Below are positions 55,977 through 64,000 of a DNA stretch of 64,000 bases, piece after piece. Source of the DNA: Candidatus Hydrogenedentota bacterium. Lineage in GTDB: Bacteria; Hydrogenedentota; Hydrogenedentia; Hydrogenedentales; SLHB01. Each line of letters starts with the position of its first letter. Position 1 is the stretch's first letter. The notes beneath the pieces were generated by a model that did no database searches, was not told where the DNA came from, and worked only from the letters and a program-made list of their open reading frames with translations. A program made the translations under genes and the position numbers. The stretch spans positions 62,001 through 126,000 of the forward strand of contig JABWCD010000030.1 in the NCBI GenBank assembly GCA_013359265.1, given 5' to 3'.

Positions 55977-56818
55977 ATGCGACACCGGCAAAACCGCGCG
56001 GGTTCACCCTCATCGAGTTGCTCGCCGTCATCGCGATTATCGCGATACTCGCGGCAATCCTGCTACCCGCGCTCGCGCGCGCGAGAGAGGCCGCGCGCCG
56101 CGCAAGCTGCGCAAACAACCTCATGCAACTCGGCATCGCGCTGCACATGTATGCCCAGGAAAACGAGGGCATCCTGCCGTGGAGCGGCGGCGCGGGCAAC
56201 GCAGATTGCCTGGTCGGTTTCTCCAGGGATTGCCTGACCGATCGCGACGTCTTTGCGTGCCCGTCGGACCCAAACACGGGAAATCGCCGAAACAGGAAGG
56301 ACGAGGACCCAGAACCGCCTATGACGGCACTACCTGACATCGAAGGTAGCTTGCGCCAGAGCTACGACTATTTCGGCGCGTACACAACAGCACCTATCGT
56401 CCTGCCGCCGCCCCCGAGGGGCCTGCCGAAATGGCCCGTGATGTGGGACTTGATGATGCCCGCGGACGCTGACTTACAGCGAGGTCTGGCGGAATTGGCG
56501 ATGTCGGGTTACGGCAAGTATCGCGATTCGGGCCCCTCGTTCAATCACGTCCCCGGCGGCGGAAACGTATTGTGGCTCGATGGTAGCGTGAGCTTTGTAA
56601 AGCTTGCGCTGTGGGCCGATGCGGACCTGCCGGCTCGGCCTGAAGGAATCGAATTCGTGGAACCGCTAAAGACATTCCAATCACTCAAGGTCGAAGAAAA
56701 GCGAAGGGAGGAGACCACGCGAGCGGCCGAACAGGAACTGCTGCGGCTACGGCGGAATAGGGTGCAAAATGCGCAACCCTCCCAAGTGCCTCAGCAGCGG
56801 CATTGGTTCCAAGACTAA
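55973..56818 (+). CDS. Major-type pseudopilin with H-Xn-DG C-terminal motif
   Basis: A 281-residue prepilin-like protein. [25 protein letters not shown] gives cleavage after Gly10 with Glu15 at +5, and the [20 protein letters not shown] segment that follows is typical of the DUF1559/H-X9-DG group. The C-terminal tag is [19 protein letters not shown], where ten rather than nine residues separate His and Asp-Gly. The last 60 residues are charged and Gln-rich, possibly coiled. It closes the operon and is convergent with the CE15 gene 11 bp away. Confidence 0.85.
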   Translation: MNATPAKPRGFTLIELLAVIAIIAILAAILLPALARAREAARRASCANNLMQLGIALHMYAQENEGILPWSGGAGNADCLVGFSRDCLTDRDVFACPSDPNTGNRRNRKDEDPEPPMTALPDIEGSLRQSYDYFGAYTTAPIVLPPPPRGLPKWPVMWDLMMPADADLQRGLAELAMSGYGKYRDSGPSFNHVPGGGNVLWLDGSVSFVKLALWADADLPARPEGIEFVEPLKTFQSLKVEEKRREETTRAAEQELLRLRRNRVQNAQPSQVPQQRHWFQD

Positions 56819-56829
56819 TAGTCCACTCA

Positions 56830-58134
56830 TCACCGCACCGCGCTTACACGGCCGAACTGAATATCGGCAAAGTCCAGGATTGCCTTCCAGTAGCCCTGAT
56901 CCATAGTGTGTTTGGTATCGCGCCGGTACTGCAACAACGATCCCGCATTTTCCTTGGCGACTTCCTGCGGGTCCGTCAATACGCCATCGCCCACCATGCC
57001 CTTCCCGCCAAGCAAAGCCCATACGGGCGCAGCAGCGTGAATCGCGCGCAGCGAACTATCGTAGTTGGCCCACTTGTCCTGCAGGCCCATCGTGTCGAGC
57101 AATGGCCGCGGCGCGACGAGCGCCATCAACAAATGTTGGTCCATCGGCAGCTTCGCCTCGTTTCCGCTGCCGAATTTCGGGTACACATCATTGAACCAAT
57201 GCGGAAACACGCGATTGATGCGCTCAACCGTTTCCTGATCGTTGTCGCGGCTCAGCGCGGCGCCGCCCGTGCCCGACTGGTGCGGTACGACCAACGCGAT
57301 GCGCTCGTCGAACGCCCCCGCCAGCAGCGCCGTCTTCCCGCGCCTCGAGTGGCCCGTCACGCAAATTTTGCCTTTGTCGATCCCCGGCGCGCTCGCAAGA
57401 TAATCGACACACCGCTGAATCCCCCACGCCCATGCCGCGATCGTGCCCCACCGGCTTTCGTCCGGGCACTTCAAATCGGGGAAGAACGGGTGAATGCCGT
57501 CGGTGAAATCGTCCTTGTCGGGATCGATGTTGCTCTCGTGATAGGTCGCGAAGGCGTACCCGCGTTCGACGAGATACGGAACGCACCAGAAATCCTTGTC
57601 CTTGCCGCGCGCGGTCTCGGGCGGGCCGGGGCATTGATCATGGACGTACGCCGTCGGATCGATCAGAATCGCTTCGTCATCGAGCACGGTGTAGTTGCCG
57701 CATTTGTTCATCGCAATGAACACCGGCACGGGACCATTCGCGGCTTTCGGCAGGAACAGCGCAAGGTGAATTCTCGGTGCGTGCTCGGGCAGGGTGGGAA
57801 ACGATATCACGACCTGCCGCAACACGCCGTTGCCCCCCAGAATCTCCGTCTCCGGCGTTTCAAGTTCCGAATGTATCGGGACAGGCTCGGGCGCGTAGCC
57901 ATACATGTAATGCTGGAAAAGTTGCTTCAATTCGGGCCGCCGCTTTTCGTTCCACTCCTGCGCCGTAATCACACGCGCACCGTCCATCATCACGAACGGA
58001 TCGGGAAGTTCTTTGTGCTCCGGCAATGCGTTGAAGGCGGGCAGATTCTCGGCACCGTGTGCCAGCATCGATAGAAACATCGCGATAGCGGTAATACGGG
58101 TGCGTGGTGTAGACGAACGTATCCAGCGTCTCAT
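56830..58134 (-). CDS. Secreted glucuronoyl-esterase-like (CE15) hydrolase
   Basis: A 434-residue exported alpha/beta-hydrolase; residues 1-27 form a signal peptide. The nucleophile Ser263 is in GHSRRGK, followed by the ALVVPHQSGTGGAAL stretch typical of CE15, and the C-terminal DTKHTMDQGYW holds the likely catalytic His. CE15 enzymes cut ester bonds between glucuronoxylan and lignin; some bacterial relatives act on other substrates. Start at ATG 58134 with GGAG nine bases upstream. It is the second secreted esterase in the window after 16042-17145. Confidence 0.85.
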   Translation of the reverse strand: MRRWIRSSTPRTRITAIAMFLSMLAHGAENLPAFNALPEHKELPDPFVMMDGARVITAQEWNEKRRPELKQLFQHYMYGYAPEPVPIHSELETPETEILGGNGVLRQVVISFPTLPEHAPRIHLALFLPKAANGPVPVFIAMNKCGNYTVLDDEAILIDPTAYVHDQCPGPPETARGKDKDFWCVPYLVERGYAFATYHESNIDPDKDDFTDGIHPFFPDLKCPDESRWGTIAAWAWGIQRCVDYLASAPGIDKGKICVTGHSRRGKTALLAGAFDERIALVVPHQSGTGGAALSRDNDQETVERINRVFPHWFNDVYPKFGSGNEAKLPMDQHLLMALVAPRPLLDTMGLQDKWANYDSSLRAIHAAAPVWALLGGKGMVGDGVLTDPQEVAKENAGSLLQYRRDTKHTMDQGYWKAILDFADIQFGRVSAVR

Positions 58135-58234
58135 GGGTTCATTCTCCGTCAGCCTTGCGTGGTTGCATCGTGATTCGCTCCAATAGAACACGCCGCCAGA
58201 TTGGATCGATGCCCAAATTCAGTCGAAGGTATTG

Positions 58235-59767
58235 TTATTCAACGCCGCTTCGCGGACCCGCCGGTTCGATCCGGTAAAGATACATAGACTTTCTCCCGCC
58301 AAAATGCCATTTCGATGCCCTTACGTCCCCGTGTTGGGCGACTAATTCGTCTACTACGGAATGCTCGAAGCTGCCTGGTACGTGCTCAAAGTAAACCCAC
58401 GATCTCTTGCCCAATGCCGATTCCGAAATGACTTTGCCAACGATAAGCTTCCATCGTTCCGGGTCGGACTCGATTTCCGGAAACTCGTTGGCGCCCACAA
58501 TCATGTCTTCCGGCACGCCGCCGTAGAATTGCATCGGCAGTCCAATATTGTAATTGTGCGAATACACATATTCTCCCGGCCCGTACTCGTCTCGCAGAAT
58601 AACACCCGCCGATGCCGTGTCGTAGCGAAACGGACGTTCCATGTCCACGGCGTTGCCCGCAAAAACGAGCGCCAGCGCCCCTAGCGCGGCGTATCGCATT
58701 GTCCGCTTCGGCAGCGCCGCGACCGCGCCCCCTATGCAAAGGTACAGTGCGAGCGACGAGTAAGAAACATACCGTTCGAGAAAGCAGTGCATGAACTTTC
58801 CGATGATGTACAACGTCGCAGGCGGAACAAACAGCCAGCACAACACAAACAACGCGCTTGCCGGTGCAAAGCTGGGAAACGGGGCGCACTTGCGCCACCA
58901 ACTCCGCACGCAATACGCAACGAACGCCGCGCCCCCGATTAACATGATCGAACCAAGTATCTCGGGCACGGGTACCATCTCAAACGGTAGATGGTGCACC
59001 AAGTCGGCTGTGTCCATCTTGCTTCCAGCGAAGTAGTAGAAGTAGGCGTGGACTGCTTTTTGCCTGTATGAAAACGGAATCCAACTCGTCTCAAACGATA
59101 AATCCGCCGTTGTGATCAGCCGAATCCATAACGGTATAAGGGCGAGAAACGGCGCATGGGCTGCGGTCCACAGGGCGATGTGGTGCGCCTTCCGGGGCCG
59201 TGTCGACAGCAGGTAAACTCCTTGCGCGAACAGCAGGATTGTGCCGAGCAGGTGCGTGTAGGAAAGCAAGACGTTTGCTGCGACGTTGACCGGCCACCAC
59301 CGATCCTTGCCCTCCACCGCCGCTTTGTAGAGCGCGAACATCGCGAAAAGCGCGAGTATCATCGTAAAGGCGTAATTGCGAATCTCTTGGGATTGGTACA
59401 CGTGCAGCTTCGCGCACGCAACGCACAACGCGGCAGTCAGCCCGCCTACGTGTCCAAATAGCTTGCGACCGAAGAAGTAGATTCCCGCCACCAGCGCCAT
59501 GCCCGCTGCCACGGATAGCATGCGTATCGACAGGATTGAGGTGAACCCGAGGTGGTACCAGACGAACGCCGATCCGTAGTAAAGCGGAACGCTCGATGGA
59601 TCGTGCGTGGCTTCGTTGCGAAAGAAGTCCATGGGATTGGCGAAATGCAGCCCCATGTACGTAATGCACTCGTCGTACCAAATCGATTCGGTGCCGATGC
59701 GGTACAAACGCAATCCAAGAGCAAGCGCCAGCACGGCGGCCAACGCGGCCCATTCGCCCGGGCGCAT
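58235..59767 (-). CDS. GT39/ArnT-like membrane glycosyltransferase
   Basis: A 510-residue polytopic protein with about ten to twelve helices. The first periplasmic loop has ESIWYDECITY with Asp32 and Glu33, the conserved acidic motif of lipid-phosphate-sugar-dependent transferases (GT39/GT83). The final 130 residues are a soluble periplasmic domain. It likely moves a sugar from a polyprenyl phosphate to a glycan or protein outside. Whether it uses the arabinose donor of the DprE1/DprE2-like pair 13 kb away is only a possibility. It is 54 bp downstream of the helicase gene on the same side. Confidence 0.82.
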   Translation of the reverse strand: MRPGEWAALAAVLALALGLRLYRIGTESIWYDECITYMGLHFANPMDFFRNEATHDPSSVPLYYGSAFVWYHLGFTSILSIRMLSVAAGMALVAGIYFFGRKLFGHVGGLTAALCVACAKLHVYQSQEIRNYAFTMILALFAMFALYKAAVEGKDRWWPVNVAANVLLSYTHLLGTILLFAQGVYLLSTRPRKAHHIALWTAAHAPFLALIPLWIRLITTADLSFETSWIPFSYRQKAVHAYFYYFAGSKMDTADLVHHLPFEMVPVPEILGSIMLIGGAAFVAYCVRSWWRKCAPFPSFAPASALFVLCWLFVPPATLYIIGKFMHCFLERYVSYSSLALYLCIGGAVAALPKRTMRYAALGALALVFAGNAVDMERPFRYDTASAGVILRDEYGPGEYVYSHNYNIGLPMQFYGGVPEDMIVGANEFPEIESDPERWKLIVGKVISESALGKRSWVYFEHVPGSFEHSVVDELVAQHGDVRASKWHFGGRKSMYLYRIEPAGPRSGVE

Positions 59768-59821
59768 GACGTTGCGGCTAGTTTGCTCCAGGAAACTGCT
59801 CCCCGCGAACGGGCGCCCGTC

Positions 59822-61027
59822 CTAACGCCGTCGCAACAAACGGCGTACCGGCCGCCGGGGCCCGGGCTTCGCCTTGGCCGATTCCTTCGGGACAAACAAC
59901 GATAGCACGGGCGGCGCGTCTTCCCACTCCGCGCGCGGAAGGTTGCGCCCCAGTGCGCGCTCAATCGTCTCCAATGCCGTATGGTCCGCCGGGCACACGA
60001 ACGTAATTGCATCGCCTTCGGCCTGCGCGCGCGCCGTGCGCCCGATCCGATGGATGTAGTCCTCTGCGGTCGGCGGAATATCGTAGTTGATCACGTGCGT
60101 GATGCCTTCGATATCGAGACCGCGCGCGGCAACGTCCGTCGCCACCAATATCGAATACTTCCCTTTGCGGAACCCGTCCAGCGCCTGCTCGCGCTGGCGC
60201 TGGGAACGGTCGCCGTGAATCGCGGCCGCGTTAAACCCGCGCTTGTGCAGCATATGGCCCACGCGCTCCGTGCGGTCCTTCGTGCGCAGAAAGATCACCG
60301 CCGACGTAATCTGCTGCTCTTCGAGAATCTTCAGGAGCAGCCGCGTCTTGTCCTCCGGCCGCACGGGATACACCAGTTGCCGCACGCTGTCCACCGGCCG
60401 CGCTATTGGCCCGACGCTGATCCGCTCGGGGCTGTTCATCATCTCGGACGTCAGCCGCGCGATTTCGTCGGGGAACGTCGCGCTGAACATCATCGTCTGC
60501 CGTTCGCGCGGCAGTTGGCGCAGGATGCGCCGAATGTCCGGCAGGAAACCCATATCGAGCATGCGGTCTGCTTCGTCGAGAATGAGGATGTGGAGTTGCT
60601 GGAAAGAGACATTCCCGCGCCCGAGGTGATCGAGCAGGCGGCCGGGCGTCGCGACGATTATCTGACGCCCCTTGCGCAGGTCCTGCGTCTGCTTGTCCAT
60701 GCCCATGCCGCCGTAAATCGCGACGCTGTGCATGTGCATCGCTTTCGCCAACTGCTCCACGACGCGCTGCACCTGCACCGCCAGCTCCCGCGTCGGGGTG
60801 AGAACGAGCACGTTGTTCTTCGTAACATGAAGCGACGCGAGGCGGGTCAGCGCGGGCAACGAGAACGCAAGCGTCTTGCCCGTGCCCGTCTGCGCGACGC
60901 CAATCAGGTCGCGTCCGGAAAGCGCAATCGGAATCGCCTGCGCCTGCACGGGTGTGGGAGTGACTATCTCTTGCTGATGCAGGACCCGCAGGCAGCGCGG
61001 GTCAAGGCCGAATTCGTCGAATGTCAT
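59822..61027 (-). CDS. RhlE-like DEAD-box RNA helicase
   Basis: A 401-residue ATP-dependent RNA helicase. The N-terminal FDEFGLDPRCLRVL and Q motif (TPTPVQAQAIP), AQTGTGKT, PTRELAVQ, DEADRMLDMGF, SATFP, RGLDIEG and HRIGRTARA are all present. The tail is short and basic (PGPRRPVRRLLRRR), as in RhlE, suited to RNA binding. Roles include ribosome assembly and RNA turnover. It is divergent from the beta-helix gene, with a good -10 box upstream. Confidence 0.93.
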   Translation of the reverse strand: MTFDEFGLDPRCLRVLHQQEIVTPTPVQAQAIPIALSGRDLIGVAQTGTGKTLAFSLPALTRLASLHVTKNNVLVLTPTRELAVQVQRVVEQLAKAMHMHSVAIYGGMGMDKQTQDLRKGRQIIVATPGRLLDHLGRGNVSFQQLHILILDEADRMLDMGFLPDIRRILRQLPRERQTMMFSATFPDEIARLTSEMMNSPERISVGPIARPVDSVRQLVYPVRPEDKTRLLLKILEEQQITSAVIFLRTKDRTERVGHMLHKRGFNAAAIHGDRSQRQREQALDGFRKGKYSILVATDVAARGLDIEGITHVINYDIPPTAEDYIHRIGRTARAQAEGDAITFVCPADHTALETIERALGRNLPRAEWEDAPPVLSLFVPKESAKAKPGPRRPVRRLLRRR

Positions 61028-61088
61028 TTAGTCCGCGTGTGCCTTCGTGCGGGAATGCGGCATGCTTGCTGTCCTTTTCATCGACCGG

Positions 61089-61116
61089 ATTATACACGTT
61101 TGCCCCCGTGCATAAA
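61089..61116 (-). promoter_or_regulatory. Promoter of the RhlE-like helicase gene
   Basis: On the minus strand a perfect TATAAT (61094-61089) follows TTTATG (61116-61111) after 16 bp. The start near 61082 gives a 55-nt leader. Confidence 0.5.
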
Positions 61117-61189
61117 ACCGCGTCGTGCGCCGCGGTACTTGTGTGCTATTGTATCGGCTATTAGCCACCCGGCCAGAAGGAGTCACGCG

Positions 61190-62857
61190 ATGCGGATTCG
61201 GCACGTTTTCGCGCTCGCCGTTGCCGCCTTGGCCGCCTTCTCCCTCCCATGTGCGGCCGATATCTGGTACGTCAACGTCGCGAATCAGGCGGGACCACAA
61301 GACGGAAAGTCCTGGTCCACCGCTTTCGCAACGATCCAGCCTGCCATCGACGCCGCGCACGCAACGGGCGGCGGCGAAGTCTGGATTGCGAAGGGGGAAT
61401 ATGGCGAGCCCCGTAAACACGTCGACACGGATATCAACACGGGCGCTCTGGTACTAAAGCCCGGCATTGCTTTGTATGGCGGATTTGTTGGAAGCGAATC
61501 GGTTCGTGATGCTCGCGATCCCGCAAAATACACTACGACGATTACCGGCAAAGCGTCCCGCGATGGCCAGGCAGCCTATCACGTCGTATTCGGCGCAAAC
61601 GGTGCGAGCTTGGACGGATTCACGATTCGAGACGGGCTTGCCAACGCGGAACATCCGTACCACAAATACGGCGCGGGGATAGTCTGCACTTCTCTGGACA
61701 TGTCAATCACGAATTGCGTAATCGAGAATTGTGGCGCGGATAACGGGGGCGGCGGCATCTACGCCAGATTGAGCAGCCTTACTCTGACCGGATGTGTCGT
61801 CCGCAACAATCGAAGTGACTTTGGCGGCAACGACCCGGAAGAAATTGGGTGCGGCGCAGGCATCTGGTTTGGCAATTCCGAAAGAGGATTGCGCATCGAA
61901 TCCTGTATGATCGAGAACAACCGGGCAAGCGGCCGGGGCGGTGGACTGTACGTACGCAGGGCTCGGGTCACGGTTGTTAACAGCAAATTCGACTCTAATT
62001 CCGCGCTGTGGGGGGGCGGGTTTGCTGCTTACAGCGACTGCAATGCATCGGTTGCAGGTACCACATTTACGGACAACAGAGGGCGGTTCGGTGGTGCGGT
62101 CCGGATTGCTCATCGCTCGCCTTCAGATTTCTCGCGCTGTAGTTTTCGTTCCAATACGTCTACCGGTGGCGCAGGCGGAGCCCTCAATTTCTACTACTCG
62201 GGCAGCGCAAACCTTTCAGACTGTTCGCTCGTCGACAACAAAGCCGAAGGTTTCGTCGGTGGCGGGGTTCGACTACAGTCCGCTGCAATGCACGCAGTTC
62301 GCAGCGAATTCCGCAATAATTCCGGTACGGCAGGTGGAATGGCATGCCTTACGGACAGTTCCTTGATTTTGGAGGCCTGTACCGTGACAGGCAATTCGCC
62401 ATATGCATTGATGGCGACAACAACAAAAGAAGTCGTCACCGCGATTAACAGCAAGTTCGGCACGAACGGGAACGCCTTGTATCACGTGGAACCGACGCGG
62501 CAGAACTTCGCAAGTGTCGAGCAAATGGCCGCGGCGTTTCCCACTTGGAGGGGAAATCGGTCGATAGCACCCGGAGCAAGTCCTCCGCCGAATAGGGTCG
62601 CTGCAGTCACACCGGCACCGATACCACCACCCGCGCCCACACCAATGCCAATTTCGCAGGACACACTTGCTATCAAGACGGAAGGCACAAGCTTTACGAT
62701 TAGCGGTGTCTTTGCGTTTTGCTCTGTTATCGCGATCGTTTTCCTTGTCGGCGTGTTCGCCGTAGTTCTGGGCGGCAGGGGCAATACTTCGCGGCAGACG
62801 TCTGCCTCTATTGTCCTGCCGGACGAACCAGAGACTACGCGTCCCCGCTTTCGATGA
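61190..62857 (+). CDS. Secreted beta-helix protein with C-terminal membrane anchor
   Basis: A 555-residue exported protein. A signal peptide (1-24) precedes a right-handed parallel beta-helix (about 25-440) with repeating SLTGCVVRNN/NNRASGRGGGLYV/NNSGTAGG rungs, of the pectate-lyase-like / DUF1565 type. A Pro-rich linker (about 465-485) and one hydrophobic helix near 503-527 (FCSVIAIVFLVGVFAVV) anchor it in the membrane, followed by a short tail. No catalytic site is obvious, so it may bind or present polysaccharide. The ATG has AAGGAG seven to eight bases upstream. Its end overlaps the R2lox gene by 23 bp tail to tail. Confidence 0.78.
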   Translation: MRIRHVFALAVAALAAFSLPCAADIWYVNVANQAGPQDGKSWSTAFATIQPAIDAAHATGGGEVWIAKGEYGEPRKHVDTDINTGALVLKPGIALYGGFVGSESVRDARDPAKYTTTITGKASRDGQAAYHVVFGANGASLDGFTIRDGLANAEHPYHKYGAGIVCTSLDMSITNCVIENCGADNGGGGIYARLSSLTLTGCVVRNNRSDFGGNDPEEIGCGAGIWFGNSERGLRIESCMIENNRASGRGGGLYVRRARVTVVNSKFDSNSALWGGGFAAYSDCNASVAGTTFTDNRGRFGGAVRIAHRSPSDFSRCSFRSNTSTGGAGGALNFYYSGSANLSDCSLVDNKAEGFVGGGVRLQSAAMHAVRSEFRNNSGTAGGMACLTDSSLILEACTVTGNSPYALMATTTKEVVTAINSKFGTNGNALYHVEPTRQNFASVEQMAAAFPTWRGNRSIAPGASPPPNRVAAVTPAPIPPPAPTPMPISQDTLAIKTEGTSFTISGVFAFCSVIAIVFLVGVFAVVLGGRGNTSRQTSASIVLPDEPETTRPRFR

Positions 62858-63734
62858 TCGCGTGCGTTTCCCGGTCGATTTCGTCGAGGGACATGCCGCG
62901 CGCGCGTTGAATGCGATCGAAGCGCTTCTGGAATTGGCCGAGGGCAAAGTCGGTGAAGTCGGATACCTTCAGGCCGAACGGAATGGGATCGTAGCTCCCA
63001 AGCGTCTCGTCGATGATACCGAGCGCGGGCGCGAGCAATTCGTTCATGGTGCTTTCAACGACCTCGAACAGGCTGGGGTCTTCCGCCATGAGCCGCGAAA
63101 GCAGGTACACGCCGTACGCTATGTGGCGCGCTTCATCCTGCTTGGTGTGAGTGATGCCCATGCGCTGCGTCGGAAGTATGTTGAACCGGTCGCACACGGT
63201 GAAGTACGCATGGTAGCCGGTTTCGGCGAGCATGCCTTCGATAACCATGTTGTACGTCGCGGAGGCCTTCGCCAGCGCCGCGGGTGAAACATCGGTCGTC
63301 AGCGCGTTCATGGTCTGCGGTAGCGTTTCATAGAAAAGAAATCGGTAGTTCGGCCCGTGCAGATGACTCTGATCGCCGGTCACGCCCGCAACTTCGGTGA
63401 GGAACCGCTGAAAGAAATCCACATGCTTCGCTTCTTCCCAGAGGAATGACGTCAGATAGATTTCCTCCTCGATGCGCCCTTCGCGCGCGATTGCCGCGAT
63501 CAGCGGCAGCAAATCGAGCGTCACCGCCTCCTCACCCGCCTGAAACACCGACGACAAATGCACCAACACCGCGCGCTCATCGTCCTGCAAGCGAGCCCAA
63601 TCTTCCTTGTCCTTCGAGAAGTCGAACTCGCTCGGGTTCCAGATTCCGATGCGCTTGGCTTTCTCGAACAGTTTCATCGGCGCAAGGTCGCGCCGCAGTC
63701 CTGACGTGGTTGTCGCAAATCCCGCATGCACCAT
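62835..63734 (-). CDS. R2-like ligand-binding oxidase (R2lox)
   Basis: A 299-residue ferritin-like protein of the ribonucleotide-reductase R2 superfamily, but of the R2lox group, which carries a Mn/Fe center. Metal ligands are Glu68, Glu101, His104, Glu166, Glu201 and His204 (GEEAVTLD, EEAKHVDF, YNMVIEG, DEARHIAYG). Val71 and Tyr161 are at the positions that form the autocatalytic Val-Tyr ether crosslink in characterised R2lox. The natural substrate is not known. No nrdA partner is next to it, in line with R2lox. GGAG/GGGAG lies upstream of the ATG at 63734. Confidence 0.9.
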   Translation of the reverse strand: MVHAGFATTTSGLRRDLAPMKLFEKAKRIGIWNPSEFDFSKDKEDWARLQDDERAVLVHLSSVFQAGEEAVTLDLLPLIAAIAREGRIEEEIYLTSFLWEEAKHVDFFQRFLTEVAGVTGDQSHLHGPNYRFLFYETLPQTMNALTTDVSPAALAKASATYNMVIEGMLAETGYHAYFTVCDRFNILPTQRMGITHTKQDEARHIAYGVYLLSRLMAEDPSLFEVVESTMNELLAPALGIIDETLGSYDPIPFGLKVSDFTDFALGQFQKRFDRIQRARGMSLDEIDRETHAIIESGDA

Positions 63735-63856
63735 TGATTTTCTCCCTCTCCGTTGATGGCTCCACCGCCACGATGATACCCGAATTAATGGGCCACTGCA
63801 CTGAGTTTGTAGGCCTTTTTCGCTGGCGACCGGCGAGTGCCGATGTGTTATAACCT

Positions 63857-63886
63857 ATTTTGCATGAATATCTTATGATCTGGCAA
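63857..63886 (-). promoter_or_regulatory. Candidate R2lox promoter
   Basis: On the minus strand TTGCCA (63886-63881) and CAAAAT (63862-63857) with an 18-bp spacer in an A+T-rich patch. The 266 bases from 63735 to the window end contain no gene I can support. Confidence 0.35.
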
Positions 63887-64000
63887 TCGTTTCCGTACAA
63901 TTTTGAACACACTTGTCAAGCTGCTGACCTCGCGCGGCGAAAAAGGGAAAGACTTCACCCCCCATTTATGCTATGCTGATTGGTGCCTCTCACGAGGCAA

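Noticed and set aside
59809-59820. 12-bp palindrome ACGGGCGCCCGT as terminator of the helicase gene
   Set aside because: Self-complementary GC-rich words are common here, there is no T-tract, and the arm length is too short without a loop.
59981-61189. Long plus-strand extension ahead of the beta-helix gene
   Set aside because: It is antisense to the RhlE-like helicase; the signal peptide and AAGGAG site fix the true start at 61190.

Overview
The window is a G+C-rich, gene-dense stretch of a Gram-negative chromosome. Evidence for the Gram-negative, respiring lifestyle: lipoprotein signal peptidase, secreted lipoprotein and Tat substrates, a 2-oxoglutarate dehydrogenase complex, citrate synthase, and very large multiheme cytochromes. 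The mix of secreted sugar-active enzymes, Tat-exported sugar-isomerase-like TIM barrels, a pseudopilin with an H-Xn-DG tail motif, DUF342 and DUF885 proteins suggests an uncultivated bacterium of the PVC/Hydrogenedentota kind. That placement is inference from gene content only; no rRNA or taxonomic marker was compared.

Layout. 1-6.5 kb: the start of a cyclic-nucleotide-binding regulator, an unknown protein, then a minus-strand run mtnA > DUF342 protein > cmk > recJ. 6.6-13.6 kb: a minus-strand set of mainly exported or small-molecule enzymes (beta-propeller protein, Tat isomerase, ABC-2 permease, nucleoside hydrolase, lipoprotein, strictosidine-synthase-like lactonase, crotonase, DUF1569), several joined by 4-bp stop/start overlaps. 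13.8-17.4 kb: plus-strand DJ-1/PfpI, VOC, isomerase, a 54-residue membrane protein, an esterase and tRNA-Val(CAC) with a clear promoter. 17.4-27.3 kb: a secreted carbohydrate block with a TIM-barrel glycosidase-like protein, a three-domain sialidase fusion, a GH36 alpha-galactosidase with NPCBM domain, and a large repeat-linker surface protein. 27.4-42 kb: central and respiratory metabolism with gltA, a sugar dehydrogenase, two fused multiheme c / cytochrome b proteins (19 and 11 CXXCH motifs), and sucA-sucB-lspA-lpd. 42-44.6 kb: modABC, with modA broken by a perfect 22-bp tandem duplication. 44.7-46.8 kb: a DprE1/DprE2-like pair. 47-49.5 kb: DUF885 protein and a truncated globin. 49.5-56.8 kb: an ECF sigma factor and zinc-finger anti-sigma-like protein followed by a compact pseudopilus operon (two GspF, one GspE, four pseudopilins). 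56.8-64 kb: CE15-like esterase, GT39-like transferase, RhlE-like helicase, a membrane-anchored beta-helix protein and an R2-like ligand-binding oxidase.

The strongest leads are the minimal pseudopilus locus tied to an ECF sigma pair, the two giant heme c/b fusions, the frameshifting 22-bp duplication in modA, and a palindrome that covers both -35 boxes of the divergent gltA / sugar dehydrogenase promoters. I saw no rRNA, CRISPR array, insertion sequence, prophage or restriction-modification genes. No stretch over 300 bases lacks a gene.
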